Assembly (NCBI RefSeq): GCF_022008395.1 | Contig: NZ_JAIRBB010000001.1 | Location: forward strand, 434,001 to 498,000 | Source: Aequorivita xiaoshiensis | GTDB taxonomy: Bacteria > Bacteroidota > Bacteroidia > Flavobacteriales > Flavobacteriaceae | Direction of reading: 5' to 3' | DNA length: 64,000 nucleotides | In this document: positions 45,890-55,666 of the stretch, in pieces | How the letters are laid out: each line of letters opens with the position of its first letter | How positions within the stretch are numbered: the first letter of the stretch is position 1 | Made by a program: the position numbers and the translations under genes | The notes under the pieces: generated by a model | Told to the model about the DNA's origin: nothing | Databases searched by the model: none | The model's input: only the letters and a program-made list of their open reading frames with translations

Positions 45890-47737
45890 ATGTGTGGAAT
45901 AGTAGGCTATATTGGCAAAAGAGAAGCATATCCGATAATTCTAAACGGTCTTAAGCGCTTAGAGTACAGAGGATACGATAGTGCAGGAATTGCACTTTAT
46001 GACGGAAAAGATATCCAGCTTTGTAAAACTCAAGGAAAGGTTGCAGATTTAGAAACTAAGGCTGAAACTGAGATAAATCGCGAGGGAAATGTTGGAATAG
46101 GACATACTCGCTGGGCAACTCACGGTGTTCCAAATGATGTAAATAGCCATCCTCATTATTCAAATAATGGTGAATTGGTAATGATACATAATGGTATTAT
46201 TGAAAACTACGCATCAATAAAAAAAGAATTAACAAATAGAGGTTACACTTTTAAGTCTGAAACAGACACAGAAGTATTAGTTAATCTTATTGAAGATATT
46301 CAAAAACAAGAAAAAGTAAAACTTGGAAAAGCAGTGCAAATCGCACTTAACCAAGTTGTAGGAGCTTATGCCATTGCTGTTTTCGACATTAAAAAACCAA
46401 ACGAAATTGTAGTTGCTAAACTAGGTAGCCCATTGGCTATAGGTGTTGGAGAAGATGAGTTTTTTATAGCTAGTGATGCTTCCCCATTTATCGAGTTTAC
46501 AAATAATGCTATCTATCTTGAAGATGAAGAGTTAGCTATTATTAGACTAGGACGTGATGTAAAAATCAGAAAGATAAAAGACGATAAATTAGTTGCTCCT
46601 TACATTCAAGAACTTCAGTTGAATCTTGAACAAATTGAAAAAGGTGGTTTTGATCACTTTATGCTAAAGGAAATTTACGAACAACCTTCTGTTATTAAAG
46701 ATACTTATCGTGGAAGACTCCTTGCCGACCAAGGTATTGTAAGGCTTGGCGGACTTGAAGACCATATCGAAAAGTTTTTAAATGCCGATAGAATTATTAT
46801 TGTTGCATGTGGAACCTCATGGCATGCTGGTTTAGTTGCGGAGTATATTTTTGAAGATTTAACACGTATTCCTGTTGAAGTAGAGTACGCATCAGAATTC
46901 CGTTATAGAAATCCGATTATTTCAGAAAAAGATGTTGTTATTGCTATTTCACAAAGTGGTGAAACAGCCGACACGCTTGCAGCTATTAAATTAGCAAAAT
47001 CTAAAGGTGCTTTTGTTTTCGGTATTTGCAATGTTGTTGGTTCTACTATTTCAAGAGAAACGCATAGTGGTAGTTATACCCACGCCGGACCCGAAATTGG
47101 AGTTGCTTCAACTAAAGCGTTTACAACTCAAATCACTGTTTTAACAATGATGGCTCTTCGCCTAGCAAAAGCCAAAGGAACTATTTCTAACAGTGCTTAT
47201 ATGCTTTATTTACGTGAATTGGAATTAATTCCAGATCAAGTTCAAGAAGCGTTATTAAGCGAGGATAAAATAAAAGAAATATCTGCAGTGTTTAAAGACG
47301 CACGCAACTTCCTTTACTTAGGTAGAGGTTATAACTTCCCAGTGGCATTGGAAGGAGCGTTGAAGTTAAAAGAAATTTCATATATCCACGCCGAAGGATA
47401 TCCTGCAGCCGAAATGAAACACGGCCCTATTGCTCTTATTGACGAGCATATGCCAGTTGTGGTAATCGCAATAAAGAGTGAGCATTACGAAAAAGTAGTG
47501 AGTAACATCCAAGAAATTAAAGCTAGAAAAGGTAAAATTATAGCTGTAGTTTCTAAAGGGGATACTGCGGTTAGAGATATGGCAGATTATGTAATTGAAG
47601 TGCCCCATACTCCAGAAGCATTAACACCGTTGGTTACTACAATTCCATTGCAGTTGCTTTCTTATCATATTGCAGTATTACTAGATAAAAACGTAGATCA
47701 ACCCCGTAACTTAGCCAAATCGGTTACTGTGGAATAA
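45890..47737 (+). CDS. glmS: Glutamine-fructose-6-phosphate aminotransferase
   Basis: GlmS makes glucosamine-6-phosphate, the entry to cell-wall and LPS amino sugars. The 615-residue protein starts MCGIVGYIG with catalytic Cys2. The glutaminase domain includes GHTRWATHG (about residues 73-81) and two SIS isomerase domains follow, with ISQSGETADT and ASTKAFTTQ motifs. It ends in the conserved LAKSVTVE. Full length. No ribozyme-like leader is expected or seen. A strong terminator follows. Confidence 0.98.
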   Translation: MCGIVGYIGKREAYPIILNGLKRLEYRGYDSAGIALYDGKDIQLCKTQGKVADLETKAETEINREGNVGIGHTRWATHGVPNDVNSHPHYSNNGELVMIHNGIIENYASIKKELTNRGYTFKSETDTEVLVNLIEDIQKQEKVKLGKAVQIALNQVVGAYAIAVFDIKKPNEIVVAKLGSPLAIGVGEDEFFIASDASPFIEFTNNAIYLEDEELAIIRLGRDVKIRKIKDDKLVAPYIQELQLNLEQIEKGGFDHFMLKEIYEQPSVIKDTYRGRLLADQGIVRLGGLEDHIEKFLNADRIIIVACGTSWHAGLVAEYIFEDLTRIPVEVEYASEFRYRNPIISEKDVVIAISQSGETADTLAAIKLAKSKGAFVFGICNVVGSTISRETHSGSYTHAGPEIGVASTKAFTTQITVLTMMALRLAKAKGTISNSAYMLYLRELELIPDQVQEALLSEDKIKEISAVFKDARNFLYLGRGYNFPVALEGALKLKEISYIHAEGYPAAEMKHGPIALIDEHMPVVVIAIKSEHYEKVVSNIQEIKARKGKIIAVVSKGDTAVRDMADYVIEVPHTPEALTPLVTTIPLQLLSYHIAVLLDKNVDQPRNLAKSVTVE

Positions 47738-47764
47738 GTTTCGAACGAAACGAATAATACTTTA

Positions 47765-47806
47765 AAGACGAATTTTAGAAATATTTCTAAGGTTCGTCTT
47801 TTTTAA
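47765..47806 (+). terminator. Terminator of glmS
   Basis: A 16-bp stem with two T-G pairs (47765-47780 with 47785-47800), a 4-base loop and six T after it. Confidence 0.88.
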
Positions 47807-47965
47807 TTATAGATTATGTTGAATGTTTTAAACATCCTTGTATTTTTTTACTCCTGTTTCAAGTTGTCAATATAAAAGAAGTCGAGAATAAAACACTGAA
47901 AAAATTCAGTTCGAGCTATTATAAAAGATATCCTATTTCCAAAATAAATTTGATACTTTTAGTAA

Positions 47966-48688
47966 ATGAAAGTAATCAATCTTATCTCGGGTCCGCGAAA
48001 TCTTTCTACCGCCCTTATGTATTCGTTTGCACAACGAGAAGATATTTCTGTTTTAGACGAGCCTTTTTACGGTTACTATCTCGCTAACGCAGCATTGGAA
48101 AATGAGCATCCTTCTCAAAAAGAAATTCTACAAACTATGGAATTGAAAGAGGAAAAGGTGGTTGATGCTATAAACAAGCTTTCTAAAACCCAAAAGGTTT
48201 TTGTAAAAGGGATGGCACATCATTACCTAACAGACACACCACACTTTATATTAAATTGGGAAAATGTTATTCTTATTCGTCATCCAAAAAAATTGATTGC
48301 ATCCTTTTCAAAAGTAATCCACACCCCTACTTTGAATGATATTGGAATAAAAAAAGCTTCAGAATTATTCTTATTTCTGAAGAACAATAAAAAGACTCCT
48401 ACAGTTATTGATAGTGACGAACTTTTAAAAAATCCCGAAGCCTATCTAAGAAAACTTTGTAAATTACTGAAAATTCCTTTTTCTGAAAAAATGCTTCGAT
48501 GGGAAAAAGGCAGCATTCCAGAAGATGGAATTTGGGCAAAACATTGGTATAAAAATGTTCACAACAGCGAAGGGTTTAGGCTTCAAAAAAGTAGTTCTCA
48601 GCCCTTACCCGAACATTTGAAATCGTTGCTAAAAGAGGCTTTGCCCTATTACGAAACTCTAAAAAATAATATTGTGAATAATACATAA
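47966..48688 (+). CDS. Sulfotransferase-like P-loop protein
   Basis: A 240-residue cytosolic protein. The sulfotransferase-type nucleotide loop is at the N-terminus (SGPRNLSTALMYSF, about residues 8-21), and the 3'-phosphate-binding stretch could be VILIRHPKKLIASFSKV near residue 108. PEDGIWAKHWYKNVH near residue 190 is a distinctive C-terminal motif. No specific substrate is known. The next gene is a class IV aminotransferase. I recall a plant fusion (Arabidopsis At5g27410/At3g05190 type) that joins close relatives of these two proteins. Confidence 0.8.
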   Translation: MKVINLISGPRNLSTALMYSFAQREDISVLDEPFYGYYLANAALENEHPSQKEILQTMELKEEKVVDAINKLSKTQKVFVKGMAHHYLTDTPHFILNWENVILIRHPKKLIASFSKVIHTPTLNDIGIKKASELFLFLKNNKKTPTVIDSDELLKNPEAYLRKLCKLLKIPFSEKMLRWEKGSIPEDGIWAKHWYKNVHNSEGFRLQKSSSQPLPEHLKSLLKEALPYYETLKNNIVNNT

Positions 48689-48734
48689 TTATTATGAATT
48701 CAAACCAATACTATAAGAATACCGAACCCGAATG

Positions 48735-48842
48735 GTTCATATATTTATAGCAAACATCATTGAAACCGCATCCGGCCCCGATGGGGTCGTATAAATATCG
48801 GTTACTTTTTTCTATAAATATTTCATTCCTTCGGGATGAGGT
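48735..48842. repeat. Decayed intergenic element with two small hairpins
   Basis: In the 236-base gap (48689-48924), CCCCGATGGGG and CATTCCTTCGGGATG are G+C-rich mini-hairpins set in AT-rich DNA. GTATAAATAT and CTATAAATAT motifs follow them. I have the impression of a REP-like remnant common in related genomes, but there is no second copy in this window to prove it. Confidence 0.35.
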
Positions 48843-48900
48843 GCTAAAAAAAATATTTTAATTTAAAGGAAATTCTTTCTCGACATAACAACTCCATCAA

Positions 48901-48916
48901 CTCATAACTCATAACT
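48901..48916 (+). repeat. Heptamer repeat CTCATAA before the aminotransferase start
   Basis: Two exact CTCATAA units plus CT, 9 bases before the ATG at 48925. A similar heptamer (TTCATAA, three units) precedes atpC at 51641. Confidence 0.5.
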
Positions 48917-48924
48917 TCAATAAA

Positions 48925-49821
48925 ATGCTTCAAAAATCTAACCCCAAAAACGACTATATTCAAATATTTATAAAAGACAAGCTACACCCGCGAAGTGAAG
49001 CAAAAGTTTCCGTTTTTGACAGCTCGGTTCAAGGTGGTGACGCAGTTTGGGAAGGTTTACGCGTTTACCCTGAAGGAATAGTTTGTTTAGACAAACATTT
49101 AACTCGTTTACACGAATCGGCTAAAACCTTGGCCTTTGCAGATATTCCTTCAAAGGAATTCATCAAAAAGGCAATTAAGCAAACTCTCGATGCAAACGGA
49201 ATGACCGATGATACTCATATTCGGTTAACGTTAACCCGAGGTGAAAAGATTACAAGCGGTATGGATCCTAGATTAAATCAGAGTGGTTCTTGTTTAATTG
49301 TTTTAGCAGAATGGAAACCTTTAGTATACGACAATGACCATGGAATAAAAGTAATTAGTACAAGTCAAAGAAGAAATTCGCCGCAATTTTTAGACAGTAA
49401 AATCCATCACAACAACTTACTTAATAACATAATTGCAAAAATTCAAGCTAATGTTGCAGGAAAAGATGCAGGTTTAATGCTGGACGATCGTGGATTTATA
49501 GCCGAATTAAATGGCAGCAATCTTTTTATGGTAAAAGATGGTAAAGTTTTTACTCCATTCGCTCATGCCTGTTTACCTGGAATTACGAGAAACTCAGTAA
49601 TTGAATTATGTAAAAAACACGAAATTGAAATTTCAGAAGCCGATATTACACTTTCACAATTTTACAATGCCGATGGAGTAATTGCCACAGGGACTATGGG
49701 TGAATTGACACCTGTTGTTGAAATCGATGGCCGGATTATTCCTAAAGGAGACAAACTACAAAACAAGATAATCGATTTATTCTCGAAGGAGGTTCGTAGA
49801 CTTTGTGAAAAACTCGACTAA
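48925..49821 (+). CDS. PLP-dependent aminotransferase, class IV
   Basis: A 298-residue enzyme of the fold-type IV group (branched-chain aminotransferase, D-amino-acid aminotransferase, ADC lyase). The PLP-binding Lys is about residue 159 in FLDSKIHHNN. The phosphate-binding segment includes LPGITRNSVIEL near 215 and GTMGELTPVVEIDGR near 255. Which reaction it performs is not clear. The upstream sulfotransferase-like gene on the same strand is the likely functional partner. Confidence 0.88.
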   Translation: MLQKSNPKNDYIQIFIKDKLHPRSEAKVSVFDSSVQGGDAVWEGLRVYPEGIVCLDKHLTRLHESAKTLAFADIPSKEFIKKAIKQTLDANGMTDDTHIRLTLTRGEKITSGMDPRLNQSGSCLIVLAEWKPLVYDNDHGIKVISTSQRRNSPQFLDSKIHHNNLLNNIIAKIQANVAGKDAGLMLDDRGFIAELNGSNLFMVKDGKVFTPFAHACLPGITRNSVIELCKKHEIEISEADITLSQFYNADGVIATGTMGELTPVVEIDGRIIPKGDKLQNKIIDLFSKEVRRLCEKLD

Positions 49822-49988
49822 CAATTTGAAAATTGCTTTAAAATAATTCTAAAGTTAATTGCAGAAACTTCTTCATAGAAACTGTTTTACGAATAGAATA
49901 AAAAAACGATTCTGCTGTTCCTTTATAAGATGTTCTAATTAACTGTTATGCAGATAATTGTGTGGTTGTAATTTTTTTAAAAATTCCA

Positions 49989-50020
49989 TTGCAATTATCA
50001 TTCAGAAAAAACTATCTTTG
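49989..50020 (+). promoter_or_regulatory. Promoter of atpDC
   Basis: TTG at 49989-49991, a 21-base spacer and TATCTTTG at 50013-50020, 62 bases before the atpD ATG. The rest of the 261-base gap before atpD shows nothing else. Confidence 0.7.
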
Positions 50021-50067
50021 CACCTGTTTAAAACAGGGCTGGTTTATTCAGCCTTAGATAACTATAA

Positions 50068-51588
<1,521 letters not shown>

Positions 51589-51640
51589 AATAATTCAGAG
51601 TTAAGAATGCAGAATTCTGAATTATAAAACAGATCCTGAA

Positions 51641-51663
51641 TTCATAATTCATAATTCATAATT
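51641..51663 (+). repeat. Heptamer repeat TTCATAA before atpC
   Basis: Three exact TTCATAA units and TT, ending 6 bases before the atpC ATG at 51670. Confidence 0.6.
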
Positions 51664-51669
51664 GAAAAA

Positions 51670-51945
51670 ATGTACTTAGAAATAGTTACCCCTGAAGCAT
51701 CATTAGTTGCTGGAGAAGTAGAAAGCGTAACCGTTCCTGGTGTGGAAGGTGAGTTTCAAATGCTTAACAACCACGCAGCTATTGTTTCTGTTTTACAAAA
51801 AGGAAAAGTAAAATTTAGAGGAAACCCAACATTTGCTGAAGGGTTTCAAAAAAACTTTACTCAAGAAGACGGACAATGGATACTTCATATTTCTGGAGGA
51901 ACTGTTGAATGTAACAATAATAAAGTAATGGTATTGGCTGATTAA
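51670..51945 (+). CDS. atpC: ATP synthase F1 epsilon subunit, short form
   Basis: A 91-residue epsilon subunit. The N-terminal beta-sandwich is complete (MYLEIVTPEASLVAGEVESV, then LNNHAAIVSVL), but the protein ends at KVMVLAD, with no C-terminal two-helix domain. That domain inhibits ATP hydrolysis in E. coli and Bacillus, so that control is missing. The short form is known from other Bacteroidota. It is cotranscribed with atpD after an 81-base gap. Confidence 0.94.
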   Translation: MYLEIVTPEASLVAGEVESVTVPGVEGEFQMLNNHAAIVSVLQKGKVKFRGNPTFAEGFQKNFTQEDGQWILHISGGTVECNNNKVMVLAD

Positions 51946-51970
51946 GCTAACGCAAACTTTAAAAATATTA

Positions 51971-52011
51971 AAATCCCAAATTTCAGTTAACTGGAGTTTG
52001 GGATTTTTTAT
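51971..52011 (+). terminator. Terminator of atpDC
   Basis: A 10-bp stem (AAATCCCAAA, 51971-51980, with TTTGGGATTT, 51997-52006), with an inner CAGTTAACTG palindrome and a T run after. Confidence 0.8.
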
Positions 52012-52030
52012 TTCTCACTATTAATTTATA

Positions 52031-52069
52031 CAAGACCTCGAGGGTTTTAAAAGCCTGACAGGTCTTTTT
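52031..52069. repeat. Palindromic repeat, ACCTGACAGGT family, copy 2
   Basis: AGACCT at 52033-52038 and AGGTCT at 52060-52065 frame an AT-rich centre with GCCTGACAGGTCTTTTT at the right. Same orientation as the copy at 53504; the pair brackets the toxin-antitoxin and XRE/DUF2975 genes. Confidence 0.65.
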
Positions 52070-52111
52070 CTTTTCAATAATTTCTGAACTGCCCTTTATT
52101 ATATTAACGGT

Positions 52112-52426
52112 TTACTTAAAATAATACAAAGTATTTTGGCTATGATGTAAAACTCTTATGATTGAAATAGAATTTTTGGCAATTGAATAAAATACGAGGT
52201 GAGAACCATAAGGAATACTAAGTATGTTAAGTCCAATATCTTTTCTTAAAACACCTTCATTCGGAAAATTGGTTAATTGATTAAATAAGTGATGAAAACC
52301 ATCTAAATATTCTTCCGCTTGCTCAAATCCGAATTCTATAAGCGAATATTCATATATTTCAACAAGATCAAGATCTGCAGTTTCAGAAAGTTGATAACTT
52401 AAGAACTGTCTCTTATTCGAGTCCAT
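52112..52426 (-). CDS. ParE/RelE-type toxin
   Basis: A 104-residue toxin of the RelE/ParE superfamily. It has an N-terminal LSYQLSETADLDLVEIYEYS helix region, FPNEGVLRKDIGLNI in the middle and the C-terminal SHLVFYSIAKNSISIIRVLHHSQ strands. ParE members poison DNA gyrase, while RelE members cut mRNA; the ParD-like partner favours ParE. It overlaps the antitoxin gene by 14 bases. Confidence 0.88.
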   Translation of the reverse strand: MDSNKRQFLSYQLSETADLDLVEIYEYSLIEFGFEQAEEYLDGFHHLFNQLTNFPNEGVLRKDIGLNILSIPYGSHLVFYSIAKNSISIIRVLHHSQNTLYYFK

Positions 52427-52646
52427 GCTCTTTTCTTTTTGCTTTCAGAATATCCTGAACATTTCTTGAGCTTATTCCACTATCAATCCCCTTTTGTATT
52501 TCTTTTCTTAAATATTGAAGCTTTTCTTCGTTAAGTTCGTGTTTACGTAAAGCATCTCGAACAACTTCGCTGGCGTTTTGATAATCGCCAGATTTTACCT
52601 GGTCGTCTATGTATTTTCGTTGTTTTTCTGTTAAGCTTACATTCAT
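52413..52646 (-). CDS. ParD-type antitoxin
   Basis: A 77-residue protein with an N-terminal ribbon-helix-helix DNA-binding part (MNVSLTEKQRKYIDDQV, then GDYQNASEVVRDALR) and a C-terminal toxin-binding tail. It should neutralise the downstream toxin and repress the operon. Palindromes just upstream (52661-52708) are candidate operators. Confidence 0.9.
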   Translation of the reverse strand: MNVSLTEKQRKYIDDQVKSGDYQNASEVVRDALRKHELNEEKLQYLRKEIQKGIDSGISSRNVQDILKAKRKEHGLE

Positions 52647-52660
52647 AATAAAAATACTTT

Positions 52661-52708
52661 AGTACTATAAATGTACATTTTATGTCCATATATAGCAAAT
52701 ATGGACAT
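52661..52708 (-). promoter_or_regulatory. Operator candidates upstream of the antitoxin gene
   Basis: Three palindromes lie in the 78-base gap: AGTACT (52661-52666), AAATGTACATTT (52669-52680, perfect) and the 10-bp inverted repeat ATGTCCATAT / ATATGGACAT (52682-52691 and 52699-52708). They fit ribbon-helix-helix or XRE binding sites; the last could also end the XRE transcript. Confidence 0.5.
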
Positions 52709-52724
52709 CATTAAAGTAGAAATT

Positions 52725-52931
52725 TTAATCTTTTGTAAACTCCAAAATAGCTCCTGGTTGACAATCCAACGCCTCACAAATAGATTCAAGGGTTGTAAAA
52801 CGGACCGCTCTGGCTTTTCCACTTCTAAAAATGGAAAGATTGGCCTCTGTTATACCTACAATTTCGGCAAGCTCCTTTCCTGTCATTCCTTTTTCTTGAA
52901 GCAATACGTCTAGATTTATAATTATTGGCAT
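52725..52931 (-). CDS. XRE/Cro-type transcriptional regulator
   Basis: A 68-residue protein that is one helix-turn-helix domain (LDVLLQEKGMTGKELAEIVG, then ITEANLSIFRSGKARAVR). It belongs to the YozG-like group usually encoded next to DUF2975 membrane proteins, as here: its start is one base from the end of that gene. It probably controls its own operon. Confidence 0.9.
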   Translation of the reverse strand: MPIIINLDVLLQEKGMTGKELAEIVGITEANLSIFRSGKARAVRFTTLESICEALDCQPGAILEFTKD

Positions 52932-52932
52932 A

Positions 52933-53451
52933 TTATATTGTTAGGTCGTTGTCCAATTTTAACTCATTGCCGTTTTTAATAATGTCGGCAATAATGTATA
53001 AAACAAAAGCTAAAATTATAAGTAGGAAGTTTTTACTCAAACTTTCAACAGTAATTCCTAATATTCGTTGTCCTTCTGAATGAAGAAATACAGCTATATC
53101 AAAAGCAACGCCTAAAATTGCAGACACAAAGAATAATTTTCCTGCCATTATAAAGTTATGGGAACTTTTATCATTAAACATTCCATTTTTTAAGGTTATT
53201 CTTAATCCATTTTCAACATATATTAAGCCTATAAAAGTGAAAACTGATAAAAATACTCCAACAAACGATGTGTAATATCCAAATATGAAATCATTATACA
53301 GTTCTAGTTCTCTATATGGGTCCATAAAGTCAGAAAAGAATTCAAGATATATATTACCAATAAAAGACAACGCAAATACTACTATAAGCCCTATCACAAA
53401 ACCGTGCATTATTTTAATCTTCTTCAAAGTATTATCGTTTAACGATAACAA
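52933..53451 (-). CDS. DUF2975 membrane protein
   Basis: A 172-residue protein with four hydrophobic helices (about residues 15-34, 50-70, 100-120 and 137-157), the DUF2975 pattern. Function unknown. The XRE partner follows directly. Such pairs are thought to be membrane-linked regulators, but that is not established. Confidence 0.82.
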   Translation of the reverse strand: MLSLNDNTLKKIKIMHGFVIGLIVVFALSFIGNIYLEFFSDFMDPYRELELYNDFIFGYYTSFVGVFLSVFTFIGLIYVENGLRITLKNGMFNDKSSHNFIMAGKLFFVSAILGVAFDIAVFLHSEGQRILGITVESLSKNFLLIILAFVLYIIADIIKNGNELKLDNDLTI

Positions 53452-53503
53452 ATATAGAATAATTATTGATAAACAATAATATTTTTAAAATATAATGTGA
53501 AAT

Positions 53504-53542
53504 CTAGACCTTTCAAATTTTAAAAACCTGACAGGTCTTTTT
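53504..53542. repeat. Palindromic repeat, ACCTGACAGGT family, copy 3
   Basis: AGACCT at 53506-53511 and AGGTCT at 53533-53538 with AACCTGACAGGTCTTTTT at the right end. It is a near match to 52031-52069 in the same orientation. Confidence 0.65.
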
Positions 53543-53579
53543 AGTTTAATAAATTAGATTTTATTACGCTTGTAGGTGC

Positions 53580-54617
53580 CTAAGGAGCCGGATTAGGAAT
53601 ATTGTTATGGACAAGATCAATCTCCTTTAAAGTGGCCTTAGAAAGCGTAATATTAATGCTTTCAATATTTTCTGAAAGCTGCTCTAAAGAAGTAGCACCT
53701 ACAATCGGGGCTGTAACAAATTTCTTTTGAAGAATAAATGCTAGTGCTAAATGAGTAAAGCTCAAATCGTATTTTTTAGCAATTTCAAAATATTGTCTCG
53801 TTGCATCCTTTGCAGTATCACTACTATAACGGCTATATTGTTTAAATTGATTTATACGAGATTTTTCATTTGCTTTTCCCTCTAAATATTTCCCTGTAAG
53901 CGTTCCAAAACCTAGGGGTGAATACGGTAAATACCCAATATCTTCACGATGAAGGATCTCAGAAAGCCCAATTTCATCTTTTCGATTTAATAAATTATAA
54001 GGGTTTTGAACTGTTGCAATTTTAATATTCCCTTTTCTAGCCTCTTCCATACAACGCATCACCCCATAAGGAGTTTCGTTTGAAAGCCCGATATGGCGAA
54101 TTTTACCCTCTTTTACAAAATGCGCTAAATTGTGAAGTACTTCAGCAAAATTATCGCTCCAAGCTTCGTTTTCTTTATAGGTATAATCACGTTGCCCAAA
54201 ATAATTAGTACTTCGCTCAGGCCAATGTAGTTGATATAAATCTATATAATCGGTTTGTAATCGCTTTAAACTATTATTAATCGCCTCATTCAAAGATTTT
54301 CTACTAAAATCTAAAGGCAAGCGAATATGATCCATGTTTCGACTAGGCCCAGCAATTTTGGTTGCAATTACTAAATTGTTTCTGTTTTGCTTCCTCGCTA
54401 ACCAATTTCCAATATAAGTTTCTGTTCTGCCTTGGGTCCGTGGATTTGCGGGAACTGGGTACATTTCGGCGCAATCTATAAAGTTTATCCCTTTTTCAAT
54501 AGCAAAATCTAATTGTTGATGCGCTTCGGCCTCAATATTCTGTTGCCCCCACGTCATCGTTCCAAGACAGAGTTTACTGATTGTTAAATTGGTATTTGGA
54601 AGCGTTGTGTATTTCAT
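53580..54617 (-). CDS. Aldo/keto reductase (Tas-like)
   Basis: A 345-residue NADPH-dependent reductase with the TIM-barrel signature: LCLGTMTWG near residue 16, the catalytic Asp and Tyr in INFIDCAEMYPVP, a Lys in LVIATKIAGPSRN and a His in YIDLYQLHWP. The sequence resembles the Tas/YajO branch. Start at 54617 (MKYTTLPNTNL); 54662 would add 15 residues with no family match. Substrate unknown. Confidence 0.9.
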   Translation of the reverse strand: MKYTTLPNTNLTISKLCLGTMTWGQQNIEAEAHQQLDFAIEKGINFIDCAEMYPVPANPRTQGRTETYIGNWLARKQNRNNLVIATKIAGPSRNMDHIRLPLDFSRKSLNEAINNSLKRLQTDYIDLYQLHWPERSTNYFGQRDYTYKENEAWSDNFAEVLHNLAHFVKEGKIRHIGLSNETPYGVMRCMEEARKGNIKIATVQNPYNLLNRKDEIGLSEILHREDIGYLPYSPLGFGTLTGKYLEGKANEKSRINQFKQYSRYSSDTAKDATRQYFEIAKKYDLSFTHLALAFILQKKFVTAPIVGATSLEQLSENIESINITLSKATLKEIDLVHNNIPNPAP

Positions 54618-54675
54618 AATAATGTATTTGATATTACTCGACGGGTTTACAAAACTCGTCAAACATGACGCATTT

Positions 54676-55461
54676 TTAGAATTCTAACTCCACCAAGTGC
54701 GGGCAATGGTCACTGTGTTTAGCATCCGATAAAATTACAGCGCGTTTTAAATTATCTTTTAAAGGTTCAGACACCAAGTTATAATCAATACGCCAGCCTT
54801 TATTATTGTTCCTTGCGTTTGCGCGATAGCTCCACCATGTATAATTATGTGGCTCTTTATTGAAGTGTCTGAAACTATCTATAAAACCACTATTCATAAA
54901 ATCGTCCAACCATTCTCTCTCTACAGGCAAGAATCCAGAGACGTTTTTATTTCTTACTGGGTCGTGAATATCAATTGCCTTATGACAAACATTATAATCG
55001 CCGCAAATAATCAAATTTGGGATATCTTTTCTAAGGTTGTCGATATATTTTCGGAAATCATCCATGTATGTAAGTTTGTGCTCTAAACGCTGAATATTTG
55101 TTCCACTTGGCAAATACAAACTCATTACAGAAATCTGCCCACCAGGAAGAGAAGGAGCATCAAAATCTACACGAATATTTCGCCCTTCAAAGTCCATATA
55201 ATCAATTCCAGTTCCGTATTCTACGTGATTGGGGATAATTTTAGTAAATATCGCAACGCCGCTATACCCTTTTTTTTGAGCACTAAACCAATAGTGATAG
55301 GGATATCCTGCCTTTTCAATTTCCGCTACATCTACTTGATCAATATTAGCTTTAGTTTCTTGAATACAAACTACATCAGGGTTTGCTGCTTTTAACCAAT
55401 CGATAAATCCTTTTCGCATGGCTGCGCGAATTCCGTTTACGTTGTATGAGATTATTTTCAT
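54676..55461 (-). CDS. xth: Exodeoxyribonuclease III / AP endonuclease
   Basis: A 261-residue DNA repair nuclease of the EEP fold. It has NVNGIRA at the N-terminus, the metal-binding Glu in CIQETKAN, YSGVAIF, the active-site GDYNVCHKAIDIHDP near residue 150, DYNLVS and a C-terminal SDHCPHLVEL. It cuts at abasic sites. It is 14 bases upstream of the reductase end-to-start, so possibly cotranscribed with it. Confidence 0.95.
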   Translation of the reverse strand: MKIISYNVNGIRAAMRKGFIDWLKAANPDVVCIQETKANIDQVDVAEIEKAGYPYHYWFSAQKKGYSGVAIFTKIIPNHVEYGTGIDYMDFEGRNIRVDFDAPSLPGGQISVMSLYLPSGTNIQRLEHKLTYMDDFRKYIDNLRKDIPNLIICGDYNVCHKAIDIHDPVRNKNVSGFLPVEREWLDDFMNSGFIDSFRHFNKEPHNYTWWSYRANARNNNKGWRIDYNLVSEPLKDNLKRAVILSDAKHSDHCPHLVELEF

Positions 55462-55666
55462 ATAAAATGCCCTGAAGTCGGGTATTTTTTTGTGAGTTAA
55501 ATAAATATTTTAAGCTTGCAAGATAAATATCTCAACAGCTATTAACAACCAATACAATATTACATTAAGTGTTTAAATTTGTTCTAGAAAATTCCAAGCC
55601 CCTCGGGATTGAGATTGTATTTTTACCCTATCAAAATAAAAAGCCAAACGAATAGTTTTATAGTTA

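Noticed and set aside
45700-45890. A glmS ribozyme before glmS
   Set aside because: glmS starts nine bases after an intact coding region, and the ribozyme is a feature of Gram-positive relatives; no matching fold seen.
51641-51663. Tandem heptamers as a CRISPR-like array
   Set aside because: Units are 7 bases with no spacers; no cas genes are in the window.
52671-52913. An 80-codon plus-strand frame opposite the XRE gene
   Set aside because: It runs antisense to a clear helix-turn-helix gene and resembles no protein.
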